Origin: Azospirillum soli
GTDB taxonomy: Bacteria > Pseudomonadota > Alphaproteobacteria > Azospirillales > Azospirillaceae
Direction: 5' to 3'
DNA length: 64,000 nt
Assembly: GCF_017876165.1 (NCBI RefSeq)
Contig: NZ_JAGINQ010000005.1
Location: 124,001 to 188,000, forward strand
Of the stretch, positions 49,900-58,558 are shown one piece after another. Positions within the stretch are counted from its first letter, which is position 1, and every line of letters starts with the position of its first letter. Position numbers and translations under genes: made by a program. The notes beneath the pieces are model-generated. The model did no database searches. It was not told where the DNA came from and saw only the letters and a program-made list of their open reading frames with translations.

Positions 49900-52800
49900 G
49901 TGGACGACAGCCTGATCGCCGCGCACCCCCTGCTCATCGGCTTCCTTCTTGGAATGCTGGCCCTGGCCGTGCTGGTGCTGCTGGCCTGGGTGGTGCGCCG
50001 GGGCGAGCGCGCGGCGGAAACGTCCGGCGTCGAGCTACTGGGCGGCGGCCGGCATTTTGCCCACCGCGCCGATACCAGAGCACTGACCAGCAGCTTCACG
50101 GCGACACTGAAGAGCCTGCGCGCGATGGTGCCGGGCGCCGGCTGGCGCTACGCCGCGCCGTGGGTGTTGCTGCTGGGCAGCGCCGGTTCGGGCAAGAGCG
50201 CGCTCGCCTCCTCCATCGCGCTGCACCGGCCGTTCGAGCTGGACACCGATCCGGAGCTGGCGGAGCACGGCTGCGCCTGGCACGTGTTCGAACGCGGCAT
50301 CGTGCTGGACCCGGCGGGCAGCATCCTGTGGGGCGACGAGGAGCATGGGAAAGGCGGCGACGCCGGCTGGCGCCGGTTCCTGCAACTGTTGTTGCGCCAC
50401 CGGGCGGAGCGCGGGTTGGACGGGGTGGTGGTCACGCTGCCATGCTCCGACCTGATCGGGCCGGACCGGCTGGACGCCAACGGGCTGGCCAACCGGGCGA
50501 AGCTGCTGCGCCGCCGCCTGCGCGAGTTGCAGCAGCAGTTGGGGCTGCGGCTGCCGGTCTATCTGGTGGTCACCAAGTGCGACGTGGTGCCGGGCTTCGC
50601 CAGCTTCTGGGAACCGCTGGCCGCGCAGCGCGCGAACGAGGTCTTCGGCTGGTCAAACGGCCAGACCTTGGAAACCGTCTACGACCCGAACCGCATCAAC
50701 GAGGCCTTCGACGAGATCGGGCGGGAGCTGCACCGCGCGCTGATGGGGACCGCCGTGACGACCGGCGGCATCAGCGACATGGCCTTCCTGTTCCCGGCGG
50801 AGTTCCAGAAGCTGGCGGCGCCGCTGGCCCGCTTCGCCGACCGGCTGTTCCGCGCCGACGCCTATCAGGATCCGCACTTCTTCCGGGGGCTGTATTTCAC
50901 CGGCGATGGCGCGGCGTTGGGTGCTGGCGGGCGCGGGCTGCCGGTTCCGGTGCCGGGCGACGATGGCGACCATGAAGACCTTCCGGCCGGCCTGATGCCG
51001 GGGGTGGTGCCGCTGGGCGTGCAGCCTCTGTTCGTCACCGACCTGTTCGGCGAGAAGATCTTCCGGGAGGCGCGGCTGGTGCAGCCGGCGCGGCGCGGTC
51101 TGGTGGCGCGCAGCCGGGTGGTGCGCAACGCGCAGATCGCGCTGGTCGCCGTGGCGCTGATTCTGGCCGGTGGGCTCTGGTATTCCCTCCGGACGCTGGA
51201 CGTGGCGAAGGCGAACCTGTCGCGGCCGATGCAGGTCGTCGAGGACGCCGGGCAGACCATGCAGCGGGCGCGCGCGGCGGGCGAAACGCTGAGCGCCTAC
51301 CGGCAGCTGCGCGACGTGGCGCCGAAGATCCTGGACGCCTTCAAGGCGGTCAGCGACCACGAACTGCTGGTGCCCTTCATCCCCAGCTCCTGGTTCAGCA
51401 ACATCGAGGAGGACGTGAAGGACGGGCTGGTGCACGGCTTCCGCCTCGTCGTGCTCGACCCCATGCGGCTGGAGCTGATCAACCGCTGGAAGGACCTCAT
51501 GGCGCGCCACGCCGGGGCGCTGCCGGCCGGGGCGGGCGAAGCCGCCGCCTTCGCGCGGATGAAGTCCTATCTGGACGAGATCGACCGGATCGCCGGGGAT
51601 CTGGCGCTGTATCACAACGCAAAGCAGCTGCCGGTGCAGACCTTCGCCGGTCTGACGACCTCGCTGCTGGGCATCGACCTGGGCGAGGCGCTGCGCACCG
51701 ACAACGCGCTCTACACCGAGGTGATGGGCAAGGTCTCGGTCAAGCCGCTGGTCATCGACCAGAACCTCGCGCCTTCGCGGGAGACGCTGAAGCGGCTGGT
51801 CGGCGACGCCGCCGTGCTGATCGCCCCGGACGGCCCGCTGGCGCGGCCCTTCGGCGCGCTCGCCAACGCGCTGGAGCGGGTGGAACTGGCGCGCTTCGGC
51901 ACGCCGGAGGGCTCCGGCGCGGCGTTGCAGGACCTCGGCGCGGCGTTGCAGCGGGTGCAAGCGTTGCTGGGCGACCCGAATCTGCGCTGGCTGTTCGTGA
52001 AGCATCCGGAGCAGGAGGCGCACTGGCAGGGCGTGCTGCCGCGCATCCGCCGCAACCCGTTCCTGGGCGAGCAGGCGGCGGCCGAGGCGCTGGGCATCGC
52101 CACCGCGCGTGTCGAGGAGCTGCGCGCGGCGCTGCTGGCGATCCGCGTGCCGGGGCTGGGGCCGATCCTGGCGGCGGACGAGAACGCCGACGGGCTGCTG
52201 CGCCTCACGCCCGCGCTGGCCGATCTGGCTGGGGCGCTGCCGGAGGTGCTGCGCTACGAGTTCATGGCCGACGCACCGCTGCGCCAGCCGGTGCAGCCGG
52301 CCCAGCGCAGCAGCGCCATGATGTGGCTGCCCGAACCGCTGGACAAGGCGGTGCGCCATTACCGTGCCTTTGAGCAGATGGAGGCCGGCCCGCTGGCCCG
52401 CGTGCCCGACACGCTGCGGCCGATGATCCAGGCGCTCGCCGCGCAACGGCTGCAAGGCGCCATGCTGACCGCCGTAGCCGAGGCGCAGGTGGTGGAACGG
52501 CGCGGCCAGGATTTCCGCCTGACCGCCGACGAGACCGCCCTGCTGCGCGAGGTGCGCGAGTTCGGGCGCGCGTCGCGCGGGCTGGCCGACGTGCTGGCCG
52601 CCTTCAGCCGGCGCGGCTTCGACCAGGCCTACGGCAGCGTCGGCGACATCGTGGCCCAGCACCTCGTCTCCATGCTGGAGCAGGCCGACCGCATCGCCGA
52701 GGAGGGCTCCCCCTATCTGCCCTTCAACGAGTTCCGCGACTGGGACGGCACGCTGCCGATGAACGCCGACGGCTGGCAGGCGCTGAGCGACGTGGAGCTG

Positions 52801-54093
52801 GCGCAGTATCTCGACAACACGCGCGGGCGCTTCGACTGGCTGGGCATGGAGGTCGCCGCGCCGATCGTGAACTTCGCGCTGCGCGAACAGACGCCGCCCG
52901 CCCTGCGCAACAACCCGCACGTCACCAAGTGGCAGCGCATCCTGATCGAGCAGCAGCGCTACAAGGCCGACAACCCGAACAGCTCGCTGGCCCTGCTGGA
53001 GCGCTTCGTACGGTTCGAGCTGGGCGAGGCGGTGAAGCCGGACAACTGCCTGCAACAGCTGGCCGGCGGCGGCTACGGCAGCGGCGGCGACTATTTCCTG
53101 CAACGGCGCGACACGCTGCGCCGCATGGCGCTCGCCCAATGCCAGCGCGTGGCGGCGCAGAGCATGTCCACCGACTACGCGCGGTTGGCCTCCGACTTCA
53201 ACAGCCTGCTGGCCGGGCGCTACCCGTTCGGCGAGCACCAGGGGCCGGACACGCCGGAGGCCGAGATCGACGCGGTCACCGCCTTCCTGGAACGCTTCGG
53301 CACGGCCGAGCCGGCGATCCGCCGGGGCCTGGGCGCCCCGGCGCCGGGCACGCCGGCCGCGCAGGCGCTGGAGTTCATGAACCGCATGGCGTCGGTGCGC
53401 GACTTCCTGGCGCCGTTCCTCGCCGCCAGCTCGGCCACCCCGCCGGCCTTCGACGTGACGCCGGAATTCCGCGTCAACCGTCCGCGCGAGACCGGCGGCA
53501 ACCAGATCATCGACTGGTCCGTGACGCTGGGCGAGCAGACCCTGCAGCGCGGCGGCGAGGCCAAGGCCGCGAAGTGGACTCCCGGCGTGCCGGTTGCGGT
53601 GACGCTGCGCTGGGCCAAGGACGCGCCGGTCGTGCCGGTGTCGATCATCGGCGGCGACGGCAGCGTGCAGCCCGACCGCGCCATCAGCTTCTCCTACGCC
53701 AACCGCTGGTCGCTGCTGCGGCTGCTCCAGACGCATCGGGCGCCGCCGTCGGACCTGCCGAAGCTGACCGATCCGCAGCCGCACACGCTGAAGTTCTCCG
53801 CCGACACCGCCGCCGTGCCGGTGCAGGGGCAGGCGTCGGGGCAGGGCGGGGCGCCAGCGCCGAAGCCCCTGGCGGATGGCAAGACCTCGGTCTTCCTGCG
53901 CCTCGCGCTCAGCACGCCGAACCCGGACGGCAAGACTAGGACGACCTACGCGCTGCCGGTCTTCCCCTACGCCGCGCCGCGCTTGGACGCGGGACGCAGC
54001 GTCCGCGCCGCCGTGGAGGAGGATCCGCTCGGCCCGGTCGAACCGGTGCGCCTCATTCCCCGCAAGCCCTCTGTGAAAGGGGTTGGCCGATGA
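49900..54093 (+). CDS. tssM: T6SS inner-membrane protein TssM (IcmF)
   Basis: The large membrane-spanning subunit, 1397 residues. Two N-terminal helices (about 10-33), a cytoplasmic NTPase domain with Walker A GSAGSGKS (93-100), a further helix near 407-425 and a large periplasmic part. Starts with GTG at 49900. Walker A is intact, unlike in many IcmF proteins. Overlaps tssA by four bases (ATGA). Confidence 0.95.
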   Translation: MDDSLIAAHPLLIGFLLGMLALAVLVLLAWVVRRGERAAETSGVELLGGGRHFAHRADTRALTSSFTATLKSLRAMVPGAGWRYAAPWVLLLGSAGSGKSALASSIALHRPFELDTDPELAEHGCAWHVFERGIVLDPAGSILWGDEEHGKGGDAGWRRFLQLLLRHRAERGLDGVVVTLPCSDLIGPDRLDANGLANRAKLLRRRLRELQQQLGLRLPVYLVVTKCDVVPGFASFWEPLAAQRANEVFGWSNGQTLETVYDPNRINEAFDEIGRELHRALMGTAVTTGGISDMAFLFPAEFQKLAAPLARFADRLFRADAYQDPHFFRGLYFTGDGAALGAGGRGLPVPVPGDDGDHEDLPAGLMPGVVPLGVQPLFVTDLFGEKIFREARLVQPARRGLVARSRVVRNAQIALVAVALILAGGLWYSLRTLDVAKANLSRPMQVVEDAGQTMQRARAAGETLSAYRQLRDVAPKILDAFKAVSDHELLVPFIPSSWFSNIEEDVKDGLVHGFRLVVLDPMRLELINRWKDLMARHAGALPAGAGEAAAFARMKSYLDEIDRIAGDLALYHNAKQLPVQTFAGLTTSLLGIDLGEALRTDNALYTEVMGKVSVKPLVIDQNLAPSRETLKRLVGDAAVLIAPDGPLARPFGALANALERVELARFGTPEGSGAALQDLGAALQRVQALLGDPNLRWLFVKHPEQEAHWQGVLPRIRRNPFLGEQAAAEALGIATARVEELRAALLAIRVPGLGPILAADENADGLLRLTPALADLAGALPEVLRYEFMADAPLRQPVQPAQRSSAMMWLPEPLDKAVRHYRAFEQMEAGPLARVPDTLRPMIQALAAQRLQGAMLTAVAEAQVVERRGQDFRLTADETALLREVREFGRASRGLADVLAAFSRRGFDQAYGSVGDIVAQHLVSMLEQADRIAEEGSPYLPFNEFRDWDGTLPMNADGWQALSDVELAQYLDNTRGRFDWLGMEVAAPIVNFALREQTPPALRNNPHVTKWQRILIEQQRYKADNPNSSLALLERFVRFELGEAVKPDNCLQQLAGGGYGSGGDYFLQRRDTLRRMALAQCQRVAAQSMSTDYARLASDFNSLLAGRYPFGEHQGPDTPEAEIDAVTAFLERFGTAEPAIRRGLGAPAPGTPAAQALEFMNRMASVRDFLAPFLAASSATPPAFDVTPEFRVNRPRETGGNQIIDWSVTLGEQTLQRGGEAKAAKWTPGVPVAVTLRWAKDAPVVPVSIIGGDGSVQPDRAISFSYANRWSLLRLLQTHRAPPSDLPKLTDPQPHTLKFSADTAAVPVQGQASGQGGAPAPKPLADGKTSVFLRLALSTPNPDGKTRTTYALPVFPYAAPRLDAGRSVRAAVEEDPLGPVEPVRLIPRKPSVKGVGR

Positions 54094-55214
54094 CCGCCTC
54101 GCCGTTCGACTTCGCTGCGATTCTGACGCCGCTGCCGGGGGATGCGCCGGCCGGTCCGTCGCTGCGCTACGACCCGGTGTATGACGCGATCCGCGAGGCG
54201 CGTCGGCAGGACGACCCGTCGCTGCCGGTCGGCGTCTGGCAGACCACCGCCAAGCGCGCCGACTGGGATGAGGTGGCGCGGCTTTGCCGCAACGCGCTGG
54301 AGACGCGGTCGAAAGATCTGCAACTCGCCTGCTGGCTGCTGGAGGCGCTGGTGCAGCGGCACGGCTTTACGGCACTGGGGCCGGGGCTGCGCCTGCTGGC
54401 GGGGCTGTGCGACATCTTCTGGGAGGGGTTGCATCCGGAGATCGACGACGGCGACGTGACCGCCCGCGTCGCGCCGCTGGAATGGCTGAACGGCAAGCTG
54501 CCGCACCTGCTGCACATGCTGCCGCTGACCCGCTCGGGCAGCAATCCGGTGGTCGCCTTTTCCTACGCCGATTACGAAAACGCCCAGCGCCGCAGCCTCG
54601 CCGCCGCCCGCGACCCGCGCGTCGCCGACATGGCGGCGGCCAAGGGCGAGGCGCTGCTGCCCGACGTGGAGGCCAGCGCCATGGGCACGCCGGTCGCCTT
54701 CCACCGCGCCCAGCACGAGCATCTGGCCGAGGCGGTGGCCGCCGCCGACGCGCTGTCGGCGCTGCTGGACGGCCTGTGCGGCCGGCAGGCGCCGGGGCTG
54801 GTCACGCTGCGCGAAACCCTGGTGGGCCTTCAGGGCTGGGTGGACACCATGCTGCGCGCCAAGGGGGAGGAGCCCGTCATGCCCGCCGACATCACCGAGC
54901 CGGAGGACGGTGTGCCGCCGGACGAGTTCGGCGAAGAGTATCCGGAGGATGCCCCGCCGGGCGCCTATCCCCCCGGTCCGATCCGCACGCGCGACGAGGC
55001 GTACTACTGGCTGGCCGAGGCCGCCGATTTCCTACTGCGCACCGAACCGCACAGCCCGACCCCGTACCTGATCCACCGGGCGCTGGGCTGGGCGAACATG
55101 CCCTTGCATGAAGTTCTTCTGGAGGTCAGCCGTGGCCGCAATGACCTGTCCACGGTCTTCGACCTCCTGGGGCTGAACTTTACAGAACTGACACAGAAAA
55201 CAGGGGGAAGATGA
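54090..55214 (+). CDS. tssA: T6SS protein TssA (ImpA family)
   Basis: A 374-residue protein with the N-terminal ImpA domain (about 10-120: ILTPLPGDAPAGPSLRYDP and CWLLEALVQRHGFTALGPG) and a C-terminal helical part. TssA helps start and cap the contractile sheath. A short C-terminal region indicates the small class. Overlaps tssM; a 136-base gap follows, then tssB. Confidence 0.92.
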   Translation: MTASPFDFAAILTPLPGDAPAGPSLRYDPVYDAIREARRQDDPSLPVGVWQTTAKRADWDEVARLCRNALETRSKDLQLACWLLEALVQRHGFTALGPGLRLLAGLCDIFWEGLHPEIDDGDVTARVAPLEWLNGKLPHLLHMLPLTRSGSNPVVAFSYADYENAQRRSLAAARDPRVADMAAAKGEALLPDVEASAMGTPVAFHRAQHEHLAEAVAAADALSALLDGLCGRQAPGLVTLRETLVGLQGWVDTMLRAKGEEPVMPADITEPEDGVPPDEFGEEYPEDAPPGAYPPGPIRTRDEAYYWLAEAADFLLRTEPHSPTPYLIHRALGWANMPLHEVLLEVSRGRNDLSTVFDLLGLNFTELTQKTGGR

Positions 55215-55350
55215 TCAATCCGAGTTGAAAATTAGCTGATTTCTTCTTGTTTCAATGATGAACCGATTCTAATCTTGTTCAAAATGGTAAGTTATCGCGC
55301 CTGATATTCTCGTTGGGCGCGCACCGCCACATCTGTGAGAGAGCATCGCC
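55215..55350 (+). promoter_or_regulatory. AT-rich spacer between tssA and tssB, candidate internal promoter
   Basis: A 136-base segment much richer in A and T than its surroundings, the only sizeable gap in the T6SS operon before tssB. TTGAAA at 55225 and TTGTTC at 55275 resemble -35 boxes, but no well-spaced -10 box is clear. Separate transcription of the sheath and Hcp genes is plausible. Confidence 0.35.
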
Positions 55351-55884
55351 ATGGCCGAAAGCACCCAGCACAAGCTCAGCAGAGTCCGCCCGCCGCGCGT
55401 CCAGATCACCTATGACGTCGAAATCGGCAACGCCATCGAGAAGAAGGAGCTTCCCTACATCGTCGGCATCATGTCCGACCTGTCGGGCAAGCCGGCCGAG
55501 GCACTGCCGCCGGTCAAGGACCGCAAGTTCGTCGAGATCGACCGCGACAACTTCCAGGACGTCCTGGCGTCGATCAACCCGCGCGTGGCCTTCCGCGTGC
55601 CGAACAAGCTGCAGCCGGACAGCAACGACTTCCTGAACGTCGAGCTTCGCTTCAAGCATCTCGACGATTTCGGCCCGGTCGAGGTGCTGAACCAGGTGCC
55701 GCAGCTGAAGCGCCTTTACGAGGCCCGCTCGCGCCTGCGCGACCTGCTGACCAAGCTGGACGGCAACGACGATCTCGACGCGCTGCTGAAGAAGGTGATG
55801 GAGAGCACCGAGGACCAGACCGCGCTGAAGGCCCAGCTGGCCGCCCCGGCCGGCGCCGCTCCCGCCGAACCCGCCGCCGAATAA
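55351..55884 (+). CDS. tssB: T6SS sheath small subunit TssB
   Basis: Small sheath protein of 177 residues (VipA). KLSRVRPPRVQITYDVEIG begins the conserved domain, and LPYIVGIMSDLSG and VEVLNQVPQLKRLYEAR follow. Forms the contractile sheath with TssC. Ends in an Ala/Pro-rich tail. Followed by tssC. Confidence 0.96.
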   Translation: MAESTQHKLSRVRPPRVQITYDVEIGNAIEKKELPYIVGIMSDLSGKPAEALPPVKDRKFVEIDRDNFQDVLASINPRVAFRVPNKLQPDSNDFLNVELRFKHLDDFGPVEVLNQVPQLKRLYEARSRLRDLLTKLDGNDDLDALLKKVMESTEDQTALKAQLAAPAGAAPAEPAAE

Positions 55885-55960
55885 CCGCCCGGCACCTGCA
55901 AAAATTCGATGAGACGCCGGACCTGCAAGCCCGGCGGACCCACCCGAGGAGACGCTTGTC

Positions 55961-57448
55961 ATGGCTGACGAGACCGAGAACGCTGGCGGCGCCACGGCCA
56001 CCGAGACCCAGAATCTTCCCATTCTCGACCGCATCCTGGTCGAGGGCAAGCTCGTGCGCGACGAAACGCAGCGCGGCTACGCCCGCGATCTGGTGGACGA
56101 GTTCGTCAATTCCGTCCTGGCCGAGACCGGCGGCACGGTCAGCGGCGACGTGGTCGCCGCCATCACCGACCGCATCGCCGAGATCGACGACCTGATCTCG
56201 CTGCAGCTGAACGAGATCCTGCACCACCCCGACCTGCAGAAGCTGGAAGCCTCCTGGCGGGGCCTCGCCTATCTGGTCTTCAACACCGAGACCAGCACCC
56301 GCCTGAAGCTGCGCCTGATGAACATCACCAAGGCGGAGCTGCTGAAGGATCTGGAAAAGGCGGTCGAGTTCGACCAGAGCGCCCTGTTCAAGAAGGTGTA
56401 CGAGGAAGAGTACGGCACCTTCGGCGGCTTCCCCTACAGCGTGCTGATCGGCGACTACGAGTTCGGCCGCCACCCGCAGGACATGGCGCTGCTGGAGAAG
56501 GTGTCCAACGTCGCGGCGGCGGCGCACGCGCCCTTCATCGCGGCGGCCTCGCCCCTGCTGTTCGACATGGGCAGCTTCACCGAACTGGGGATCCCGCGCG
56601 ACCTGTCGAAGATTTTCGAGAGCGCCGAGCTGATCAAGTGGCGGTCCTTCCGCGCCAGCGAGGATTCGCGCTACGTCACGCTGTGCCTGCCGCACGTGCT
56701 GCTGCGCCTGCCCTACGGGCCGGACACCGTGCCGGTGGAGGGCATCAACTTCGTCGAGGACACCGACGGGCGCGACCATTCCAAGTATCTGTGGGGCAAC
56801 CCGGCGTGGATGCTGGGCACGCGCATCACCGACGCCTTCGCCAAGTACGGCTGGACCGCGGCCATCCGCGGCGTCGAGGGCGGCGGCAAGGTCGAGGGTC
56901 TGCCGACCCACACCTTCCACACCGACGAGGGCGACATCGCGCTGAAGTGCCCGACGGAAATCTCCATCACCGACCGCCGCGAGAAGGAGCTGAACGACCT
57001 CGGCTTCATCGCGCTGGTCCATTGCAAGGGCACGGACTACGCCGCTTTCTTCGGCGGCCAGACCGCCAACAAGCCCAAGCTGTACAACACCGCCGCGGCC
57101 AACGCGAACAGCCGGCTGTCGGCGATGCTGCCCTACGTCCTGAACGCGTCGCGCTTTGCCCATTACATCAAGGTCATCATGCGCGACAAGATCGGCAGCT
57201 TCATGACCAAGGAAAACGTTCAGACCTATCTGAACACCTGGATCATGGACTACGTCCTGGGCAAGGACGATGCCGGCCAGGACCTGAAGGCGCAGTACCC
57301 GCTGCGCGAGGCCCGCGTGGACGTGACGGACATCCCTGGCAAGCCCGGTTGCTACAACGCGACCGTCTTCCTGCGGCCGCACTTCCAGTTGGAAGAGCTG
57401 ACCGCCTCCATCCGTCTGGTCGCCGAACTGCCGCCGCCGGCGGCGTAA
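55961..57448 (+). CDS. tssC: T6SS sheath large subunit TssC
   Basis: Large sheath protein of 495 residues (VipB). LEASWRGLAYLVFNTET and GDYEFGRHPQDMALLEKV are highly conserved family segments, and the C-terminal part YVLNASRFAHYIKVIMRDKI also matches. Assembles around the Hcp tube. The stem-loop at 57466 separates it from hcp. Confidence 0.97.
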   Translation: MADETENAGGATATETQNLPILDRILVEGKLVRDETQRGYARDLVDEFVNSVLAETGGTVSGDVVAAITDRIAEIDDLISLQLNEILHHPDLQKLEASWRGLAYLVFNTETSTRLKLRLMNITKAELLKDLEKAVEFDQSALFKKVYEEEYGTFGGFPYSVLIGDYEFGRHPQDMALLEKVSNVAAAAHAPFIAAASPLLFDMGSFTELGIPRDLSKIFESAELIKWRSFRASEDSRYVTLCLPHVLLRLPYGPDTVPVEGINFVEDTDGRDHSKYLWGNPAWMLGTRITDAFAKYGWTAAIRGVEGGGKVEGLPTHTFHTDEGDIALKCPTEISITDRREKELNDLGFIALVHCKGTDYAAFFGGQTANKPKLYNTAAANANSRLSAMLPYVLNASRFAHYIKVIMRDKIGSFMTKENVQTYLNTWIMDYVLGKDDAGQDLKAQYPLREARVDVTDIPGKPGCYNATVFLRPHFQLEELTASIRLVAELPPPAA

Positions 57449-57465
57449 CGCACCGCGCACGGATT

Positions 57466-57503
57466 GCCCCCCGCCCCCGCGTTCCGCGCGGGGGTAGGGG
57501 GGC
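57466..57503 (+). repeat. GC-rich stem-loop between tssC and hcp
   Basis: GCCCCCCGCCCCCGCG and CGCGGGGGTAGGGGGGC pair nearly perfectly around four bases. Strong stems before hcp are a common way to raise Hcp mRNA; this is inference. Confidence 0.6.
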
Positions 57504-57548
57504 GCGCACGACAATGATTACTGGCTAGCCAACAAAGGGAAGACCGTC

Positions 57549-58049
57549 ATGGCCGGCAATATGTTCATCGTGTTCAAGACCCCGGACATCAAGGGTGAGA
57601 GCGCGGACAGCACGCACACCGATCAGATCCAAGTCCTGTCCTGGAGCCATTCCTTCAACCAGCCGACCTCGCCGACGCGCAGCTCCGCCGGTTCGGGCAC
57701 GGTCGAGCAGGCCAACCACTCCGACTTTTCCTTTACCAAGTACACCGACGCGGCGACCGACGACCTGCTGAAGATGTGCTGGTCGGGCAAGCAGATCGGC
57801 ACCGCCACCTTCACCGCCTACCGTTCGGACGGCGACAACAAGGCGATCAAGTACCTGGAAATCGACATGACCGGCGTCATCGTCTCCAACGTCTCCATCG
57901 GCGGCGGCACCGGCGACATCTCGACCGAGACGATCACGCTCAGCTACAGCTCGGTCAAGTACACCTACATCCAGCAGAAGGCGGCGGACGGCACCGGCGG
58001 CGGCAACGAGCCGGTCAAGCACGACCTCGCCAAGCAGGAAGTGTCGTAA
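57549..58049 (+). CDS. hcp: T6SS tube protein Hcp
   Basis: Haemolysin-coregulated protein of 166 residues, which builds the inner tube and carries small effectors. NMFIVFKTPDIKGESADSTH and QVLSWSHSFNQP are the typical N-terminal strands, and AVKYLEIDM-like beta strands (IKYLEIDMTGVIVSNVS) follow. Hcp secretion marks a working T6SS. Start follows AGGGAAGACC. Confidence 0.96.
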   Translation: MAGNMFIVFKTPDIKGESADSTHTDQIQVLSWSHSFNQPTSPTRSSAGSGTVEQANHSDFSFTKYTDAATDDLLKMCWSGKQIGTATFTAYRSDGDNKAIKYLEIDMTGVIVSNVSIGGGTGDISTETITLSYSSVKYTYIQQKAADGTGGGNEPVKHDLAKQEVS

Positions 58050-58073
58050 GGCGGCGCGCCGTAGGGGGCGGCC

Positions 58074-58553
58074 ATGCCGGGACCGCGCGTCACGCAGGGC
58101 GTCCGGGCGCCCCTGTTCGACCGCCTCGCCGCCGGTGTCGGCGGGGCGGCGGGCGGGGCCAAGGGCGAGAGTCTGCGCATGCTGGACCGCGAGGGGCTCG
58201 GCGCCTCGCTGGGGCGGGAACTCGACCGGCTGCTGAACACGCGCACGCCGCTGTCCGCCGACGATCTCGGCCGGCGGCCGCGCAGCACGCTCGACTACGG
58301 GCTGCCGGACCTGTCCTTGTTCTGGCCTTACAACCCCGACAGCGAAACGCGGCTGGCCGCGCTCATCACCGACACGGTCGCGGCGTTCGAGCCGCGCCTG
58401 CTGCGCCCGCGCGTGACGGTGGAGCGCGTCGGCAACGAACGGGCGAAGCTGCGCGCCGTGGTGTCCGGCGAGATCATGCTGGACGGCATGGTGGAGCCGG
58501 TGACCTTTCCCATACTGCTGACCGACAGCGTGGAAGACACGAATGACGAGTGA
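58074..58553 (+). CDS. tssE: T6SS baseplate protein TssE (gp25-like)
   Basis: A 159-residue gp25-like protein. LLNTRTPLSADDLGRRPRST and LDYGLPDLSLF are the conserved part. Baseplate component that works with TssF, TssG and TssK at the sheath start. Ends four bases into the tssF region, next to the tssF ATG at 58559. Confidence 0.92.
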   Translation: MPGPRVTQGVRAPLFDRLAAGVGGAAGGAKGESLRMLDREGLGASLGRELDRLLNTRTPLSADDLGRRPRSTLDYGLPDLSLFWPYNPDSETRLAALITDTVAAFEPRLLRPRVTVERVGNERAKLRAVVSGEIMLDGMVEPVTFPILLTDSVEDTNDE

Positions 58554-58558
58554 GGCCC

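Noticed and set aside
50653..53784. A 1043-codon open frame on the minus strand
   Set aside because: It is antisense to tssM, whose product has clear IcmF motifs. Long antisense frames are expected in very GC-rich coding DNA, and its translation is low-complexity Arg/His/Gln-rich.
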